This document shows, in pieces, positions 16,172 to 25,065 of a stretch of DNA of 64,000 nucleotides. The notes under the pieces are model-generated. The model was given only the letters and a program-made list of their open reading frames with translations. It made no database searches and had not been told where the DNA came from. The position numbers and the translations under genes are program-made. Origin of the DNA: Pseudarthrobacter sp. ATCC 49987 (GTDB lineage Bacteria > Actinomycetota > Actinomycetes > Actinomycetales > Micrococcaceae); assembly GCF_009928425.1 (NCBI RefSeq), contig NZ_JAABNS010000001.1, forward strand, positions 3,224,001 to 3,288,000. The letters run 5' to 3'. Each line of letters starts with the position of its first letter. The stretch's first letter is position 1.

Positions 16172-16285
16172 GCATTTCTTCTCGGCGCCGACGCATCGTT
16201 CATCAACGGGGCGTCCATCGTCGCTGACGGCGGATACACCGGCGTGGACTACTTCATGAAGAAGGAAAACGATTCCCTTGGATAA
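16172..16285 (+). pseudogene. C-terminal remnant of a short-chain dehydrogenase/reductase
   Basis: The frame AFLLGADASFINGASIVADG and then GYTGVDYFMKKEND, ending at TAA 16283-16285, is the typical end of a classical SDR. The family pattern is fLasddAsfinGa.ivvDGGyt. Only about 37 codons are preserved; upstream in this frame the homology ends abruptly near 16169, where the divergent protease gene begins. No N-terminal part with a Gly-rich nucleotide-binding motif is adjacent. It is a truncated gene end left by insertion or deletion. Confidence 0.75.
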
Positions 16286-16595
16286 GCCTCGCTAAATGGC
16301 AGAGGGTGGTCTTCTACGTCCCAGGCCATCCCCGGCTCACGGCGCAGATCCGCCCCAAATATTCCTGCAGCTGGCTCCATCGTTTTGAGACCATGGAGCC
16401 AGCCTTTGCGGAATCCGGCTCGATCGGTACACCGAAATGGTCTCTCCCCAGAAAGATGCCCGGGCCAGATCCCAACGCAAGAGTAAACGGCTTCGCTTTG
16501 GCGGGCAAGAGGTTTCAATGTGAATTGAAAATTCTGCCGCACTGTGATTAAAGCGCCCGCGCATTCCACATTTCCGGGCCCGCCCCGGAAGTGAA
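16286..16595. other. Gap with an 11-bp inverted repeat
   Basis: No gene is supported. A perfect 11-bp inverted repeat (16370-16380 with 16393-16403, 12-base loop, core TGGCTCCAT/ATGGAGCCA) is present without a T-run. A minus-strand frame of 64 codons (16508-16314) has fair composition but no recognisable family. Confidence 0.5.
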
Positions 16596-16799
16596 CTAGC
16601 CGGCCGGGCTCACAAAGTCCTCCAGCACCGTCCGGTCGAAGAAACGGATCTCGCCGGTTTCCGGAAAGAACACGGGAACAACAGAAGTGCTGGGGTCCTT
16701 CGAGGTTTCGTAGATTTCGGGGGCACCCCCGTGCCTGCGGGCGATGGTGCCGACCAGGTCCGTACCGCGGACCTTGACGGTCCGGTATTTGTAGCTCAT
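16596..16799 (-). CDS. Small hypothetical protein
   Basis: A 67-residue protein (MSYKYRTVKVRGTDLVGTIA, ending FFDRTVLEDFVSPAG). The ATG at 16799 has a very good ribosome binding site (AAGGAG, 5-6 bases spacing), which is the main reason to call it. It is acidic-basic mixed, soluble and predicted mostly beta. It is transcribed divergently from the PEP synthase regulator. No function is recognised. Confidence 0.7.
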   Translation of the reverse strand: MSYKYRTVKVRGTDLVGTIARRHGGAPEIYETSKDPSTSVVPVFFPETGEIRFFDRTVLEDFVSPAG

Positions 16800-16915
16800 T
16801 GGGGCTCCTTTGGTGACGTGGGACACAGCCTACTCCCCGAAGTCCGGACGGCGCGGGCCGCCCGGCGGGTGCGTCATGGAAGAACGCGCGGCCCGCACTG
16901 GTGCACAATGCGTTC

Positions 16916-17734
16916 ATGACCAATGACGCTCCCCGCCCGGTCTACTTCCTTTCGGACAGTACGGGCATCACCGCAGAAACGCTCGGCAACACCTTGCTGA
17001 CGCAGTTCCCCGCGAACGATTTTGACCGCATCACGGTCCCCTTCATCACCACCGTCGACCAGGCACGCGCGGTCGTCAGGGTCATCGACAACCGTGCGGC
17101 CGCCGGCCTGCAGCCGATCGTCTTTTCCACAGCCGTCGGCAGCGACATCCGCCAGACCCTGGGCACCTGCAAGGGAATCATCGTGGACCTCATCGGGACG
17201 CACGTCGGCCAGCTGGAGCGGGCCCTGGGCACCGAAGCCAGCGGGGAACCGGGCCGGGCCCACGGACTCGGCAACGCCGCCCGCTACCAGTCCCGGATGG
17301 CCGCCGTCGAATACGCCATGGAGCACGACGACGGCGCGAGCCTGCGCGCGCTCGAAAAGGCCCAGGTCATCCTGGTGGCCCCGTCCCGCTGCGGCAAAAC
17401 GCCCACCACCATGTACCTGGCCCTGCAGCACGGCATCTTCGCCGCCAACTTCCCGCTGGTGGACGAGGACTTCGAACGCGAGGGACTCCCCAAGCCGCTG
17501 CGGCCGTTCGTTTCGAAGTGTTTCGGCCTCACCACCAATCCCCTGCGCCTGAGCCAGGTCCGCACCGAACGCCGCCGCGGCTCGCCCTACGCGTCGCTGC
17601 GGCAGTGCGGCTTCGAGCTCCGCAGCGCCGAACGGCTGTACGTGTCCCACGGAATCACCTACCTGAATTCGGCCAGCGTCTCCGTCGAGGAAATGGCCGC
17701 CACCATCCTCCAGAAGATGAACCTCAAACACTAG
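16916..17734 (+). CDS. ppsR: PEP synthase regulatory kinase/pyrophosphorylase (PSRP)
   Basis: The 272-residue protein belongs to the DUF299 family: [20 protein letters not shown] at the start, a P-loop-like [16 protein letters not shown] (G160-K161-T162), and [17 protein letters not shown] at the end. The family uses ADP to phosphorylate, and phosphate to dephosphorylate, the Thr next to the catalytic His of PEP synthase or pyruvate phosphate dikinase, switching the enzyme off and on. Its target is encoded next, 151 bases downstream. ATG 16916 gives the family's usual N-terminus; GTG 16901 is possible. Confidence 0.9.
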   Translation: MTNDAPRPVYFLSDSTGITAETLGNTLLTQFPANDFDRITVPFITTVDQARAVVRVIDNRAAAGLQPIVFSTAVGSDIRQTLGTCKGIIVDLIGTHVGQLERALGTEASGEPGRAHGLGNAARYQSRMAAVEYAMEHDDGASLRALEKAQVILVAPSRCGKTPTTMYLALQHGIFAANFPLVDEDFEREGLPKPLRPFVSKCFGLTTNPLRLSQVRTERRRGSPYASLRQCGFELRSAERLYVSHGITYLNSASVSVEEMAATILQKMNLKH

Positions 17735-17885
17735 GGAATTGGTTCACAAGTGTTGCGTGGACCACATCATGTGGAAACAGCGGCGCAGACCTGTCACTGT
17801 GGACAGGACTTGCGCCCATCAACCGGCGATCGCCCCATGCGGGGCGGCGATACCCCATGCCACCATCTGCAAAGGAGCAGCAACC

Positions 17886-20291
17886 ATGACGACAGACATC
17901 CTGTGGTTCTCAGAACTCGGCCTCAAGGATCTGGACCGAGTGGGCGGCAAGAACGCCTCCCTCGGCGAGATGGTGCAGAACCTGACCTCTGCCGGCGTCC
18001 AGGTGCCTGACGGCTTCGCCACGACGGCGGATGCCTACCGCAGCTTCCTGGCTGACTCCGGCCTGGACCAGAAGATTGCCGACAGGCTGGTGGGCCTGGA
18101 CACCGATGATGTGACGGCCCTGGCAGCAGCGGGCCAGGAGATCCGCACGCTGATGCGCGAGACGCCTTTCCTGCCGGACTTTGAGTCCCAGATCCGCGCC
18201 TCCTACCAGAAGCTGGTGGACAAGCACGGCGGCTCCGACGACCTCTCCTGGGCCGTCCGTTCCAGCGCGACGGCCGAAGACCTTCCCGACGCCTCCTTCG
18301 CCGGACAGCAGGAAACCTTCCTGAACGTCCGCGGCATCGAGAACATCCTGGTCGCCATCAAGGACGTCTTCGCGTCCCTCTACAACGACCGGGCCATCGC
18401 CTACCGCGTGCACCACAAGTTCGAGCACGCCGAAGTGGCACTCTCGGCAGGCATCCAGCGCATGGTCCGTTCCGACGTCGGCGCCTCCGGGGTCATGTTC
18501 ACCATGGACACCGAATCCGGATTCCAGGACGCTGTCTTCGTCACCTCCTCCTACGGCCTCGGCGAAGCCGTCGTCCAGGGCGCCGTCAACCCGGACGAGT
18601 TCTACGTCTACAAGCCCGCCCTGGAGGCGGGCCGCCCGGCCATCCTCAAGCGCGGACTGGGCGAAAAAGCGCTCCAGATGACGTACACGAGCAACCGTGA
18701 AATCGGCCACACCATCGACTTTGTTCCGGTCGAGGCGTCGCTGCGGAACCGCTTCAGCCTTACGGATGACGACGTCGAGCAGCTCGCCCGCCACGCCGTC
18801 GCCATCGAAAACCACTACGGACGCCCCATGGACATCGAATGGGGCAAGGACGGGATCGACGGCGGCCTGTACATCCTGCAGGCACGCCCGGAGACCGTAC
18901 AGTCCCGCAGGACGTCCGGCAGCCTGAGCCGTTTCCGCCTGAACGCGTCCAGCAAGGTCCTGGTCGAGGGCCGCGCCATCGGCCAGCGCATCGGCGCCGG
19001 CAGCGTCCGGATCCTCACCGCGATTGACCAGATGGCAGCCTTCAAGACCGGCGACGTCCTGGTCGCGGACATGACCGACCCGGACTGGGAACCGATCATG
19101 AAGCGTGCCTCCGCCATCGTGACCAACCGCGGCGGACGCACCTGCCACGCGGCCATCATCGCCCGCGAACTGGGGATTCCCGCCGTCGTCGGCACCGGGG
19201 ACGCCACCGACATCCTCTCCGACGGGCTCGACGTGACCGTCTCCTGCGCGGACGGCGAGACCGGCGTCATTTACGAGGGACTCCTGGACTTCAGCGTCGA
19301 GGAAACCGAAATCACCCAGCTGCCCGAGGCCCCGGTCAAGGTCATGATGAACGTCGGCACCCCCGAGCAGGCCTTCACCTTCGCGCAGCTGCCCAACCAC
19401 GGCGTGGGCCTGGCCCGGCTGGAATTCATCATCAACCGGCAGATCGGCATCCACCCCAAGGCGCTGCTGAACGTCGACGAGCAGCCCGCGGACGTGATTG
19501 TGGAAATCCGGGAGCGGATCGCCGCCTACGACAGCCCGCGCGACTACTACATCAAGCGCCTGGCCGAAGGCGTGGCAACCATCGCCGCGGCCTTCGCACC
19601 GGAGCCTGTGATTGTCCGGATGTCCGACTTCAAGTCCAACGAGTACGCCAACCTCCTCGGCGGACCCGCCTACGAGCCGCACGAAGAGAACCCGATGATC
19701 GGCTTCCGCGGCGCCTCGCGGTACCTGGAGCCGTCCTTCCGGGACTGCTTCGACCTGGAGTGCGAGGCCCTGTCCTTCGTCCGCAACGAGATGGGCCTGA
19801 CCAACGTCAAGCTGATGATCCCGTTCGTGCGGACCCTTGACGAGGCCAGCGGCGTCATCGACCTGCTCGCCGAAAACGGCCTGCGCCGGGGCGAAAACGG
19901 CCTCGAGGTCATCATGATGTGTGAGATTCCGTCCAACGCGCTGCTGGCCGACGAGTTCCTGGACTACTTCGACGGCTTCTCCATCGGGTCAAACGACATG
20001 ACCCAGCTGACGCTGGGCCTGGACCGGGATTCCTCGATCGTCGCCGGCAGCTTCGACGAGCGCAACCCTGCCGTCAAGAAGCTGCTGAGCATGGCCATCA
20101 AGGCGTGCAAGGCACGCGGCAAGTACGTCGGCATCTGCGGCCAGGGGCCGAGCGACCACCCGGACTTCGCCGAATGGCTGGTCGAGGAAGGCATCGACTC
20201 CGTCTCGCTGAACCCCGACACCGTGGTGGAAACCTGGATCCGGCTCGCCGGCGCAGCAGAAGCATCGGCGGCCACCGCCGCAGCCAACTAA
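17886..20291 (+). CDS. ppsA: Phosphoenolpyruvate synthase
   Basis: The 801-residue enzyme makes PEP, AMP and phosphate from pyruvate and ATP. Order of domains: ATP-binding/pyruvate-kinase-like domain ([31 protein letters not shown]), the swivelling phosphohistidine domain ([18 protein letters not shown], His421 with the regulatory Thr at 419), and the PEP/pyruvate barrel ([39 protein letters not shown]). His421 falls at the same number as in the E. coli enzyme. It allows growth on three-carbon compounds, and ppsR upstream should control it. ATG 17886 follows AAAGGAG. Confidence 0.95.
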   Translation: MTTDILWFSELGLKDLDRVGGKNASLGEMVQNLTSAGVQVPDGFATTADAYRSFLADSGLDQKIADRLVGLDTDDVTALAAAGQEIRTLMRETPFLPDFESQIRASYQKLVDKHGGSDDLSWAVRSSATAEDLPDASFAGQQETFLNVRGIENILVAIKDVFASLYNDRAIAYRVHHKFEHAEVALSAGIQRMVRSDVGASGVMFTMDTESGFQDAVFVTSSYGLGEAVVQGAVNPDEFYVYKPALEAGRPAILKRGLGEKALQMTYTSNREIGHTIDFVPVEASLRNRFSLTDDDVEQLARHAVAIENHYGRPMDIEWGKDGIDGGLYILQARPETVQSRRTSGSLSRFRLNASSKVLVEGRAIGQRIGAGSVRILTAIDQMAAFKTGDVLVADMTDPDWEPIMKRASAIVTNRGGRTCHAAIIARELGIPAVVGTGDATDILSDGLDVTVSCADGETGVIYEGLLDFSVEETEITQLPEAPVKVMMNVGTPEQAFTFAQLPNHGVGLARLEFIINRQIGIHPKALLNVDEQPADVIVEIRERIAAYDSPRDYYIKRLAEGVATIAAAFAPEPVIVRMSDFKSNEYANLLGGPAYEPHEENPMIGFRGASRYLEPSFRDCFDLECEALSFVRNEMGLTNVKLMIPFVRTLDEASGVIDLLAENGLRRGENGLEVIMMCEIPSNALLADEFLDYFDGFSIGSNDMTQLTLGLDRDSSIVAGSFDERNPAVKKLLSMAIKACKARGKYVGICGQGPSDHPDFAEWLVEEGIDSVSLNPDTVVETWIRLAGAAEASAATAAAN

Positions 20292-20305
20292 GGTTCCTGT
20301 CCCGG

Positions 20306-20344
20306 GGCCGCGGGACAGGTTCGCGCCTGTCCCGCGGCCTCTTT
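20306..20344 (+). terminator. ppsA terminator
   Basis: GGCCGCGGGACAGG (20306-20319) pairs perfectly over 14 bp with 20326-20339 across a 6-base loop and is followed by TCTTT. It lies 15 bases after the ppsA stop. Confidence 0.85.
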
Positions 20345-20483
20345 GCGTCATCGGCCTCCTGCGCTGGGCGTCTGCACAAGACCGGGCCGGTGCCGCCGTC
20401 AATTGGTCCATTGAGCAGCGGGCCCGGGACGCGCTTAACTAGGTGTCATCAGCGTTCCGCACCAATGACGTTCAGGACACAGC

Positions 20484-20624
20484 GTGACTTTGCAGCAGGA
20501 TCGGGCCAACGGCGCCCCCGGATTTTGGACCGACGCACTGAGCGGCGACAGCCTTGAGGATTTGCCGGCCGACGCACCGTGCCCGGATGACTGCCACTTC
20601 TGCTCGGGTCCCGAGACGGACTGA
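20484..20624 (+). CDS. Small Cys-containing hypothetical protein
   Basis: A 46-codon frame starting at GTG 20484 encodes an acidic peptide whose C-terminal half is CPDDCHFCSGPETD, with three closely spaced Cys and a His. Third positions are G/C-rich. The start has only a weak purine tract upstream. It could be a small metal- or redox-binding protein, but the frame may also be accidental. It lies alone between the ppsA terminator and nagB. Confidence 0.4.
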   Translation: MTLQQDRANGAPGFWTDALSGDSLEDLPADAPCPDDCHFCSGPETD

Positions 20625-20639
20625 CGCCAACCGGCGGCC

Positions 20640-21368
20640 CTAGACCCGGGCGCACTGCAGCCTGCTGGCCGCAGCCGCGTCCAGGACCAGCGTGGCGTTC
20701 GGGTGGCGCTGGATCAGCGACGCCGGGAAGTCTTCCGTGACGGGGCCTTCGACGGCACGCGCCACGGCCTGGGCCTTGGCTTCGCCGTGCGCGATCAGCA
20801 GCAACTGCCTCGCCTCGCCAATGGTGCCCAGGCCCTGGGTGATGGCATGGGTGGGGACATCCGCCAGAGAGTCGAAGAATCTCGCGTTGTCCTCCCGCGT
20901 GCTGGGCTCGAGCTCAACCACCCGGGTCCGCGAGTCGAACGCCGACGGAGGTTCGTTGAATGCCAGGTGGCCGTTGGAACCGATGCCGAGGATCTGCAGA
21001 TCGATCCCGCCGGCGGCGCGGATGCTGCGCTCAAAGTCGGCCGCCTCCTGCACGGGGTCCGGCGCCAGCCCGTCCGGCGTGCGGACGAGGTCCGGGTCCA
21101 GGCCGAGCCGTTCGATGACCTCCCGCCGGATGACCCGCGCATAGCTCTCCGCGTCGGCAGCACCGAGCCCGAGGTACTCATCCAGGGAAAACCCGCGGAC
21201 CCGGCCCAGGTCCAGGTTCTGCTCTGCCAGCGCCGCGTACAGCGGCAGCGGGGAGGAACCGGTGGCCAGGCCCAGGACTGCCGTCGGCGTTGCCCTGACG
21301 AGTTCGGCGATGAGGTTCGCGGCGCGGATTCCGGCCTCCGCGCCGGTGCCTGATTCGATGATCTTCAC
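20640..21368 (-). CDS. nagB: Glucosamine-6-phosphate deaminase
   Basis: The 242-residue enzyme converts glucosamine-6-phosphate to fructose-6-phosphate and ammonia. Visible motifs: VLGLATGSSPLPLYAAL (phosphate loop), GFSLDEYLGL (general base Asp) and GIGSNGHLAFNEP (catalytic loop with His). The length matches the family. It is the last gene of the amino-sugar operon that begins with murQ, 75 bases after nanE. Confidence 0.95.
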   Translation of the reverse strand: MKIIESGTGAEAGIRAANLIAELVRATPTAVLGLATGSSPLPLYAALAEQNLDLGRVRGFSLDEYLGLGAADAESYARVIRREVIERLGLDPDLVRTPDGLAPDPVQEAADFERSIRAAGGIDLQILGIGSNGHLAFNEPPSAFDSRTRVVELEPSTREDNARFFDSLADVPTHAITQGLGTIGEARQLLLIAHGEAKAQAVARAVEGPVTEDFPASLIQRHPNATLVLDAAAASRLQCARV

Positions 21369-21443
21369 GTGTGCTTCCTTGATCGTGGGCCGTCCGGCGG
21401 GACGGGTGGTGCGGGGCGGGTGGTACGGGCTGGCGCTGCGGAT

Positions 21444-22142
21444 CTAGCCCTGGGCGTGCGCGGGCGTGGAGCGGACGAACCGTTCGGTGATGCGCATCGG
21501 GTTGGTGACGGCCGTGCCGATCACCACGGCGCTGGCACCGAGCAGGAACGCGTCCTCCACCTGCCGGGGTTCCCAGAACCGGCCCTCGGCGATGATCGGG
21601 ACGTTGATCGCGGACCACAGGTGTTCGAGCAGGGCGAAATCCGGGGAGCTCGGCACGGCGTCGTCGGAGGTGTAGCCGGAGAGCGTCGTGGCAACCAGTT
21701 CCGCTCCGGCTGCTGCCGCCGCCTGCCCGGCGGCGAGGGAGTCCACGTCGGCCATGACCGGCACGCCGAGTTCGCCCCGGATCCGCCGGATCAGCTCAAA
21801 AGCTGATTCCGGGCCGCTGCGTGGCCGGGACGTCGCGTCGAGGGCCACGATGTCAGCGCCCGCCTCAACAATGAGTGCTGCATCGGCGAACGTGGGCGTG
21901 ATGTAGACCGGCCCGGCGCCGAAGACCTTGCGGATGCCGATGACCGGCCGGCTGCACTGCTCCTTGACGGCACGGATGTCGTCTTCGCCCTGGATCCGGA
22001 GTGCCGCAGCGCCGCCCTGCTCCGCGGCGAGCGCCATGGCGGCCATGTGGACCGGCCCGTGCAGCGGGTTGCCGGCCCGGGCCTGGCAGGAAACAATCAG
22101 CCCACCCATCAGGGACTTGATCAGCGCTGCGTGCCGCGTCAT
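21444..22142 (-). CDS. nanE: N-acetylmannosamine-6-phosphate 2-epimerase
   Basis: A 232-residue (beta/alpha)8-barrel protein: LMGGLIVSCQARAGNPLHGP at the start, then RIQGEDDIRAVK, ALDATSRPR, VMADVDSLAAG and IIAEGRFWEP. It interconverts N-acetylmannosamine-6-phosphate and N-acetylglucosamine-6-phosphate. Its ATG overlaps the end of the upstream kinase gene by 4 nt. In other bacteria it usually serves sialic acid breakdown, but no sialic acid lyase is present in this window. Confidence 0.93.
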   Translation of the reverse strand: MTRHAALIKSLMGGLIVSCQARAGNPLHGPVHMAAMALAAEQGGAAALRIQGEDDIRAVKEQCSRPVIGIRKVFGAGPVYITPTFADAALIVEAGADIVALDATSRPRSGPESAFELIRRIRGELGVPVMADVDSLAAGQAAAAAGAELVATTLSGYTSDDAVPSSPDFALLEHLWSAINVPIIAEGRFWEPRQVEDAFLLGASAVVIGTAVTNPMRITERFVRSTPAHAQG

Positions 22143-23164
22143 GGCTGCCCCTGGCCGGACGGCAGCCGGCGGGCGGGCGTGTGCGGCTCCGGCGCATTGA
22201 GCCGCACCGTCACATAGGGGTCCTGTTGCGGGAAGGCCGACGGCGCCCGGAGCAGCTCGCGGGCGAGCGTCAGGGCTCCCTCGAGGGAGCCCCCCAGCGG
22301 CGTCCGGAGTTCAGCGTCGGGGCGGATCATGGCGAAGCGGGCGGCCAGGGGTTCCAGCAGCAGCGCGCCGGCGTCGAACAGCCCGCCGGTGTAGGTCGCG
22401 AGCGGGGGGACGCCGTCGGCGAGCGCGGCGGCAAGGTTGTCCGCCAGATGCTCTCCGGCCCGTGTCCAGATTCCGGCGGCCACGGGGTCTCCCGCGTGCG
22501 CGGCCCCGGCGACGTCCGTGGCGAAGGACGCGAGGACTCCGGCGCGGTCGTCCCGGGTGTAGATCTCCCGGGGCAGCAACTCCGGGGCACCCCAGCGTTC
22601 GCGGAGCAGTACCAGCAGCGCAGCCGAACCGCCGGGCCTGCCGTCGTGCGCCGCGAGGGCGGCCTGCAGTCCGGCGGTGCCGATCCAGCTGCCGCTGCCG
22701 AGGTCGCCCAGGACGTGCCCCCAGCCGTCCACCCGGTGCCAGCGGCCCGCGAAGTCGGCGCCCAGGCCCACGACTCCGGTTCCGGCGGACACGACGGCTC
22801 CGCCGCCGAGTCCGATACCGCCCACCAGCGAGGTGACGGCGTCGGAGGCCAGGGCGATCGGGATCGGCCCCAGCTCGGCGCGGAGGGTGCGGTGGGCGTC
22901 GTCGGTGCCGGCCGTGAGGCTCAGCAGCCCGCTCATCCCGACGCCGGCGGCCCGGAGCACTCCGCCCTGGCCTGCGACGGCGGTCAGGGCTGCCGGCACC
23001 AGGGATGCCAGGATGCCCGCCAGCGGGATCCCGCCGGGCCGGACCTCAATCCGGTCCCCGGCGATCCGCAGCGGCGGCTCCCCGGCCGGTGCGCCGAGCC
23101 GCTGCAAAGCAGCGCGGCTCCCGCTCCCGCCAATGTCCAGGCCCAGAATCCATTCTGTCTGCAT
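22139..23164 (-). CDS. BadF/BadG-type amino-sugar kinase
   Basis: The 341-residue protein begins with the ASKHA phosphate-binding loop (ILGLDIGGSGSRAALQ) and has GTGVVGLGADFAGRWHRVDGWG and LGDLGSGSWIGTAGL. These are typical of the N-acetylglucosamine/N-acetylmuramic acid kinase group. Located in an operon with murQ, nanE and nagB behind an ABC importer, it most likely phosphorylates the imported sugar (MurNAc, GlcNAc or ManNAc) at O6. ATG 23164 is chosen over an earlier start because the loop then lies at the expected distance. Confidence 0.85.
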   Translation of the reverse strand: MQTEWILGLDIGGSGSRAALQRLGAPAGEPPLRIAGDRIEVRPGGIPLAGILASLVPAALTAVAGQGGVLRAAGVGMSGLLSLTAGTDDAHRTLRAELGPIPIALASDAVTSLVGGIGLGGGAVVSAGTGVVGLGADFAGRWHRVDGWGHVLGDLGSGSWIGTAGLQAALAAHDGRPGGSAALLVLLRERWGAPELLPREIYTRDDRAGVLASFATDVAGAAHAGDPVAAGIWTRAGEHLADNLAAALADGVPPLATYTGGLFDAGALLLEPLAARFAMIRPDAELRTPLGGSLEGALTLARELLRAPSAFPQQDPYVTVRLNAPEPHTPARRLPSGQGQP

Positions 23165-23203
23165 GCCGCTCTTTCTCGCTGCTGGGTTCCCCACCGTCCG
23201 GTC

Positions 23204-24100
23204 CTATTTGCTCATGCCGGCCGTGAGGCCGGCGACGATCTGCTTGGTGGCGACGAGGAACAGCACCACGAGCGGGATGGTGGCGATGACCAGCCCGGCG
23301 AACAGGGTGGGCCAGTCTGTCTGGTACTCCCCGAAGAACGTCGTGAGCCCGACCGGCAGTGTGTAGTTCTCCTTGGAGCGCATCAGGATCAGGGGGTAGA
23401 AGAAGTCGTTCCAGATGGGCACGAACCGGAAGACGACGACGGTCGCGATCGCCGGTTTCACCAGCGGCAGCATAATGTGCCAGAACATCGTGAAGCTGCC
23501 GGCGCCGTCGATCCGTGCCGCTTCCTCCAGTTCCAGCGGAAGCTGGCGGAAGAATGATGTCAGGACGAAGACCGAGAACGGTATGCCCAGCGCCGCGTAC
23601 AGCATGACCAGGCCGAATTTGTTGTCCACCAGCCCCATCGCATCCAGCAGGTAGAAGACCGGCAGGATGGCGAGATAGACCGGCAGCATCAGCCCGGACA
23701 GGAAGACGGCCTCGACAATGCTGGTCACCCGGGATTTGCTGCGCGCCAGCGCATAGGCCGCCAGCAGCGAGACGACAGTGGAAATCAGCACCGAGCCGAT
23801 CGTGACCAGCAGGGAGTTCACGAAGAAGGTCCCGAAGGACGCCTGCACCCAGGCCTTGGTGTAGCTGGCGAAGTTGGGGTTCAAGGGCAGTGCCAGCGGG
23901 CTCCGTGCCATCTCGCGGGTGGTCCGCAGCGAGCTGAACACCATGACCAGCAGGGGCGCGACGGCGATCACCGCGTAAACCCAGAGGAAGCCCGAGACGG
24001 CGAACCTGCCGGCCGCGCCCTTCCTCCGGGCCGGCCGGCGGCGCGTCGGCTCCGCGGCCGGCACGCTGCCGGCAGGCTTCTTCTCTGTGAGGAGACTCAT
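23204..24100 (-). CDS. Sugar ABC transporter permease, MalG-type
   Basis: A 298-residue protein with six membrane helices and the EAA loop (EEAARIDGAGSFTMFWHIMLP) that docks the ATPase. It pairs with the MalF-type permease encoded immediately upstream (one-base overlap) and the lipoprotein before that. No ATPase gene is in the operon, so a shared MsiK-type ATPase encoded elsewhere probably powers it, as in many actinobacteria. Confidence 0.92.
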   Translation of the reverse strand: MSLLTEKKPAGSVPAAEPTRRRPARRKGAAGRFAVSGFLWVYAVIAVAPLLVMVFSSLRTTREMARSPLALPLNPNFASYTKAWVQASFGTFFVNSLLVTIGSVLISTVVSLLAAYALARSKSRVTSIVEAVFLSGLMLPVYLAILPVFYLLDAMGLVDNKFGLVMLYAALGIPFSVFVLTSFFRQLPLELEEAARIDGAGSFTMFWHIMLPLVKPAIATVVVFRFVPIWNDFFYPLILMRSKENYTLPVGLTTFFGEYQTDWPTLFAGLVIATIPLVVLFLVATKQIVAGLTAGMSK

Positions 24101-25065
24101 CAGGAGAGCTTCCTTTCCCTGCGTCGGATGATGGAGGTGAAGACCAGCGCCACTCCGAAGATGAAGACGAACAGCAGTGTGGCCAGGGCCGAGGAGACCC
24201 CGATGGCATTCGAGGCCCCGGATTCAAACGCGGTCCGGTAGAACATCAGCGACAGGACGTCGGTGGCCCCCGCCGGTGAACCGGAAGACCCTCCCATGGC
24301 GTACGGCAACGCCAGCGCCTCCATGGACCCGATGAAGGTGAGGATGCTGACGGTGCCGATCGCCGAGGTCAGCAGCGGCAGCGTGATCGAGCGGAACCGT
24401 TGCCACGCCGTCGCGCCGTCCAGCGACGCCGCTTCGGTGAGCTCCTCCGGGATGCCGCCCAGGGCCGCGCCGTAGAGCAGGATCGGGAAGCCCAGCCACT
24501 GCCAGGCGGTGACGAGCACAATCACCCAGAGCGCGGTGGACGGCTGGCCCAGCCAGGGCTGCGCCAGTTCGCCCAGTCCGATTGCCTTGAGCAGCGCGTT
24601 CACCGGGCCGAACAGCGGCGAGAGAAGCAGCGTCCACAAGTAGCCGATGACCAGCGGGCTCACCAGGTACGGCAGCGTGTAAAGCGTCTGGAACAGCTTC
24701 TTGAACCGCTTGCGCTTGTACAGGAAGGAGGCGATCGCCAGCCCGACGGTGTTCTGGAAGACCATGGCACCGGCGAACAGGAGCAGGTTGTGCATCAGCG
24801 CCCGCGGCAGCTCCGATTTGAACGGCTCCACGGTGAAGAGCGTGAAGAAATTCCCGACGCCGGAGAACGCACCCCGGGCGGTGCCCTGCCAGTCGAAGAA
24901 GGAGTAGCTGAAAGCCGTGATCATCGGGTAGAGCACGAAGATGGAGAAAATGATCACCGCCGGGGCGAGGAAAATCACGGTGGCCGGCCAACCAAGGACG
25001 GTCCCCGCCGGGCGGGGACCGCGCTTGCGCGGCTTGGGGCGGCTCAGCTGGTCGGCTTGAACCAC
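24100..25065 (-). CDS. Sugar ABC transporter permease, MalF-type
   Basis: A 321-residue protein with a basic cytoplasmic N-terminus (PKPRKRGPRPAG), six membrane helices and an EAA-like loop (TEAASLDGATAWQRFRSITLP). It forms the channel with the MalG-type permease. The start overlaps the binding-protein gene by 22 bases; a later start would remove the basic N-terminus but keep all helices. Confidence 0.9.
   Translation of the reverse strand: MVQADQLSRPKPRKRGPRPAGTVLGWPATVIFLAPAVIIFSIFVLYPMITAFSYSFFDWQGTARGAFSGVGNFFTLFTVEPFKSELPRALMHNLLLFAGAMVFQNTVGLAIASFLYKRKRFKKLFQTLYTLPYLVSPLVIGYLWTLLLSPLFGPVNALLKAIGLGELAQPWLGQPSTALWVIVLVTAWQWLGFPILLYGAALGGIPEELTEAASLDGATAWQRFRSITLPLLTSAIGTVSILTFIGSMEALALPYAMGGSSGSPAGATDVLSLMFYRTAFESGASNAIGVSSALATLLFVFIFGVALVFTSIIRRRERKLS

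Noticed and set aside
16249..16923. A 224-codon minus-strand frame
   Set aside because: It overlaps the well-supported 67-residue gene in another frame and the start of ppsR, and shows no family features.
17910..19682. A 590-codon frame antisense to ppsA
   Set aside because: Composition is Val/Gly/Asp-rich and repetitive, as expected from the complement of G/C-biased codons.
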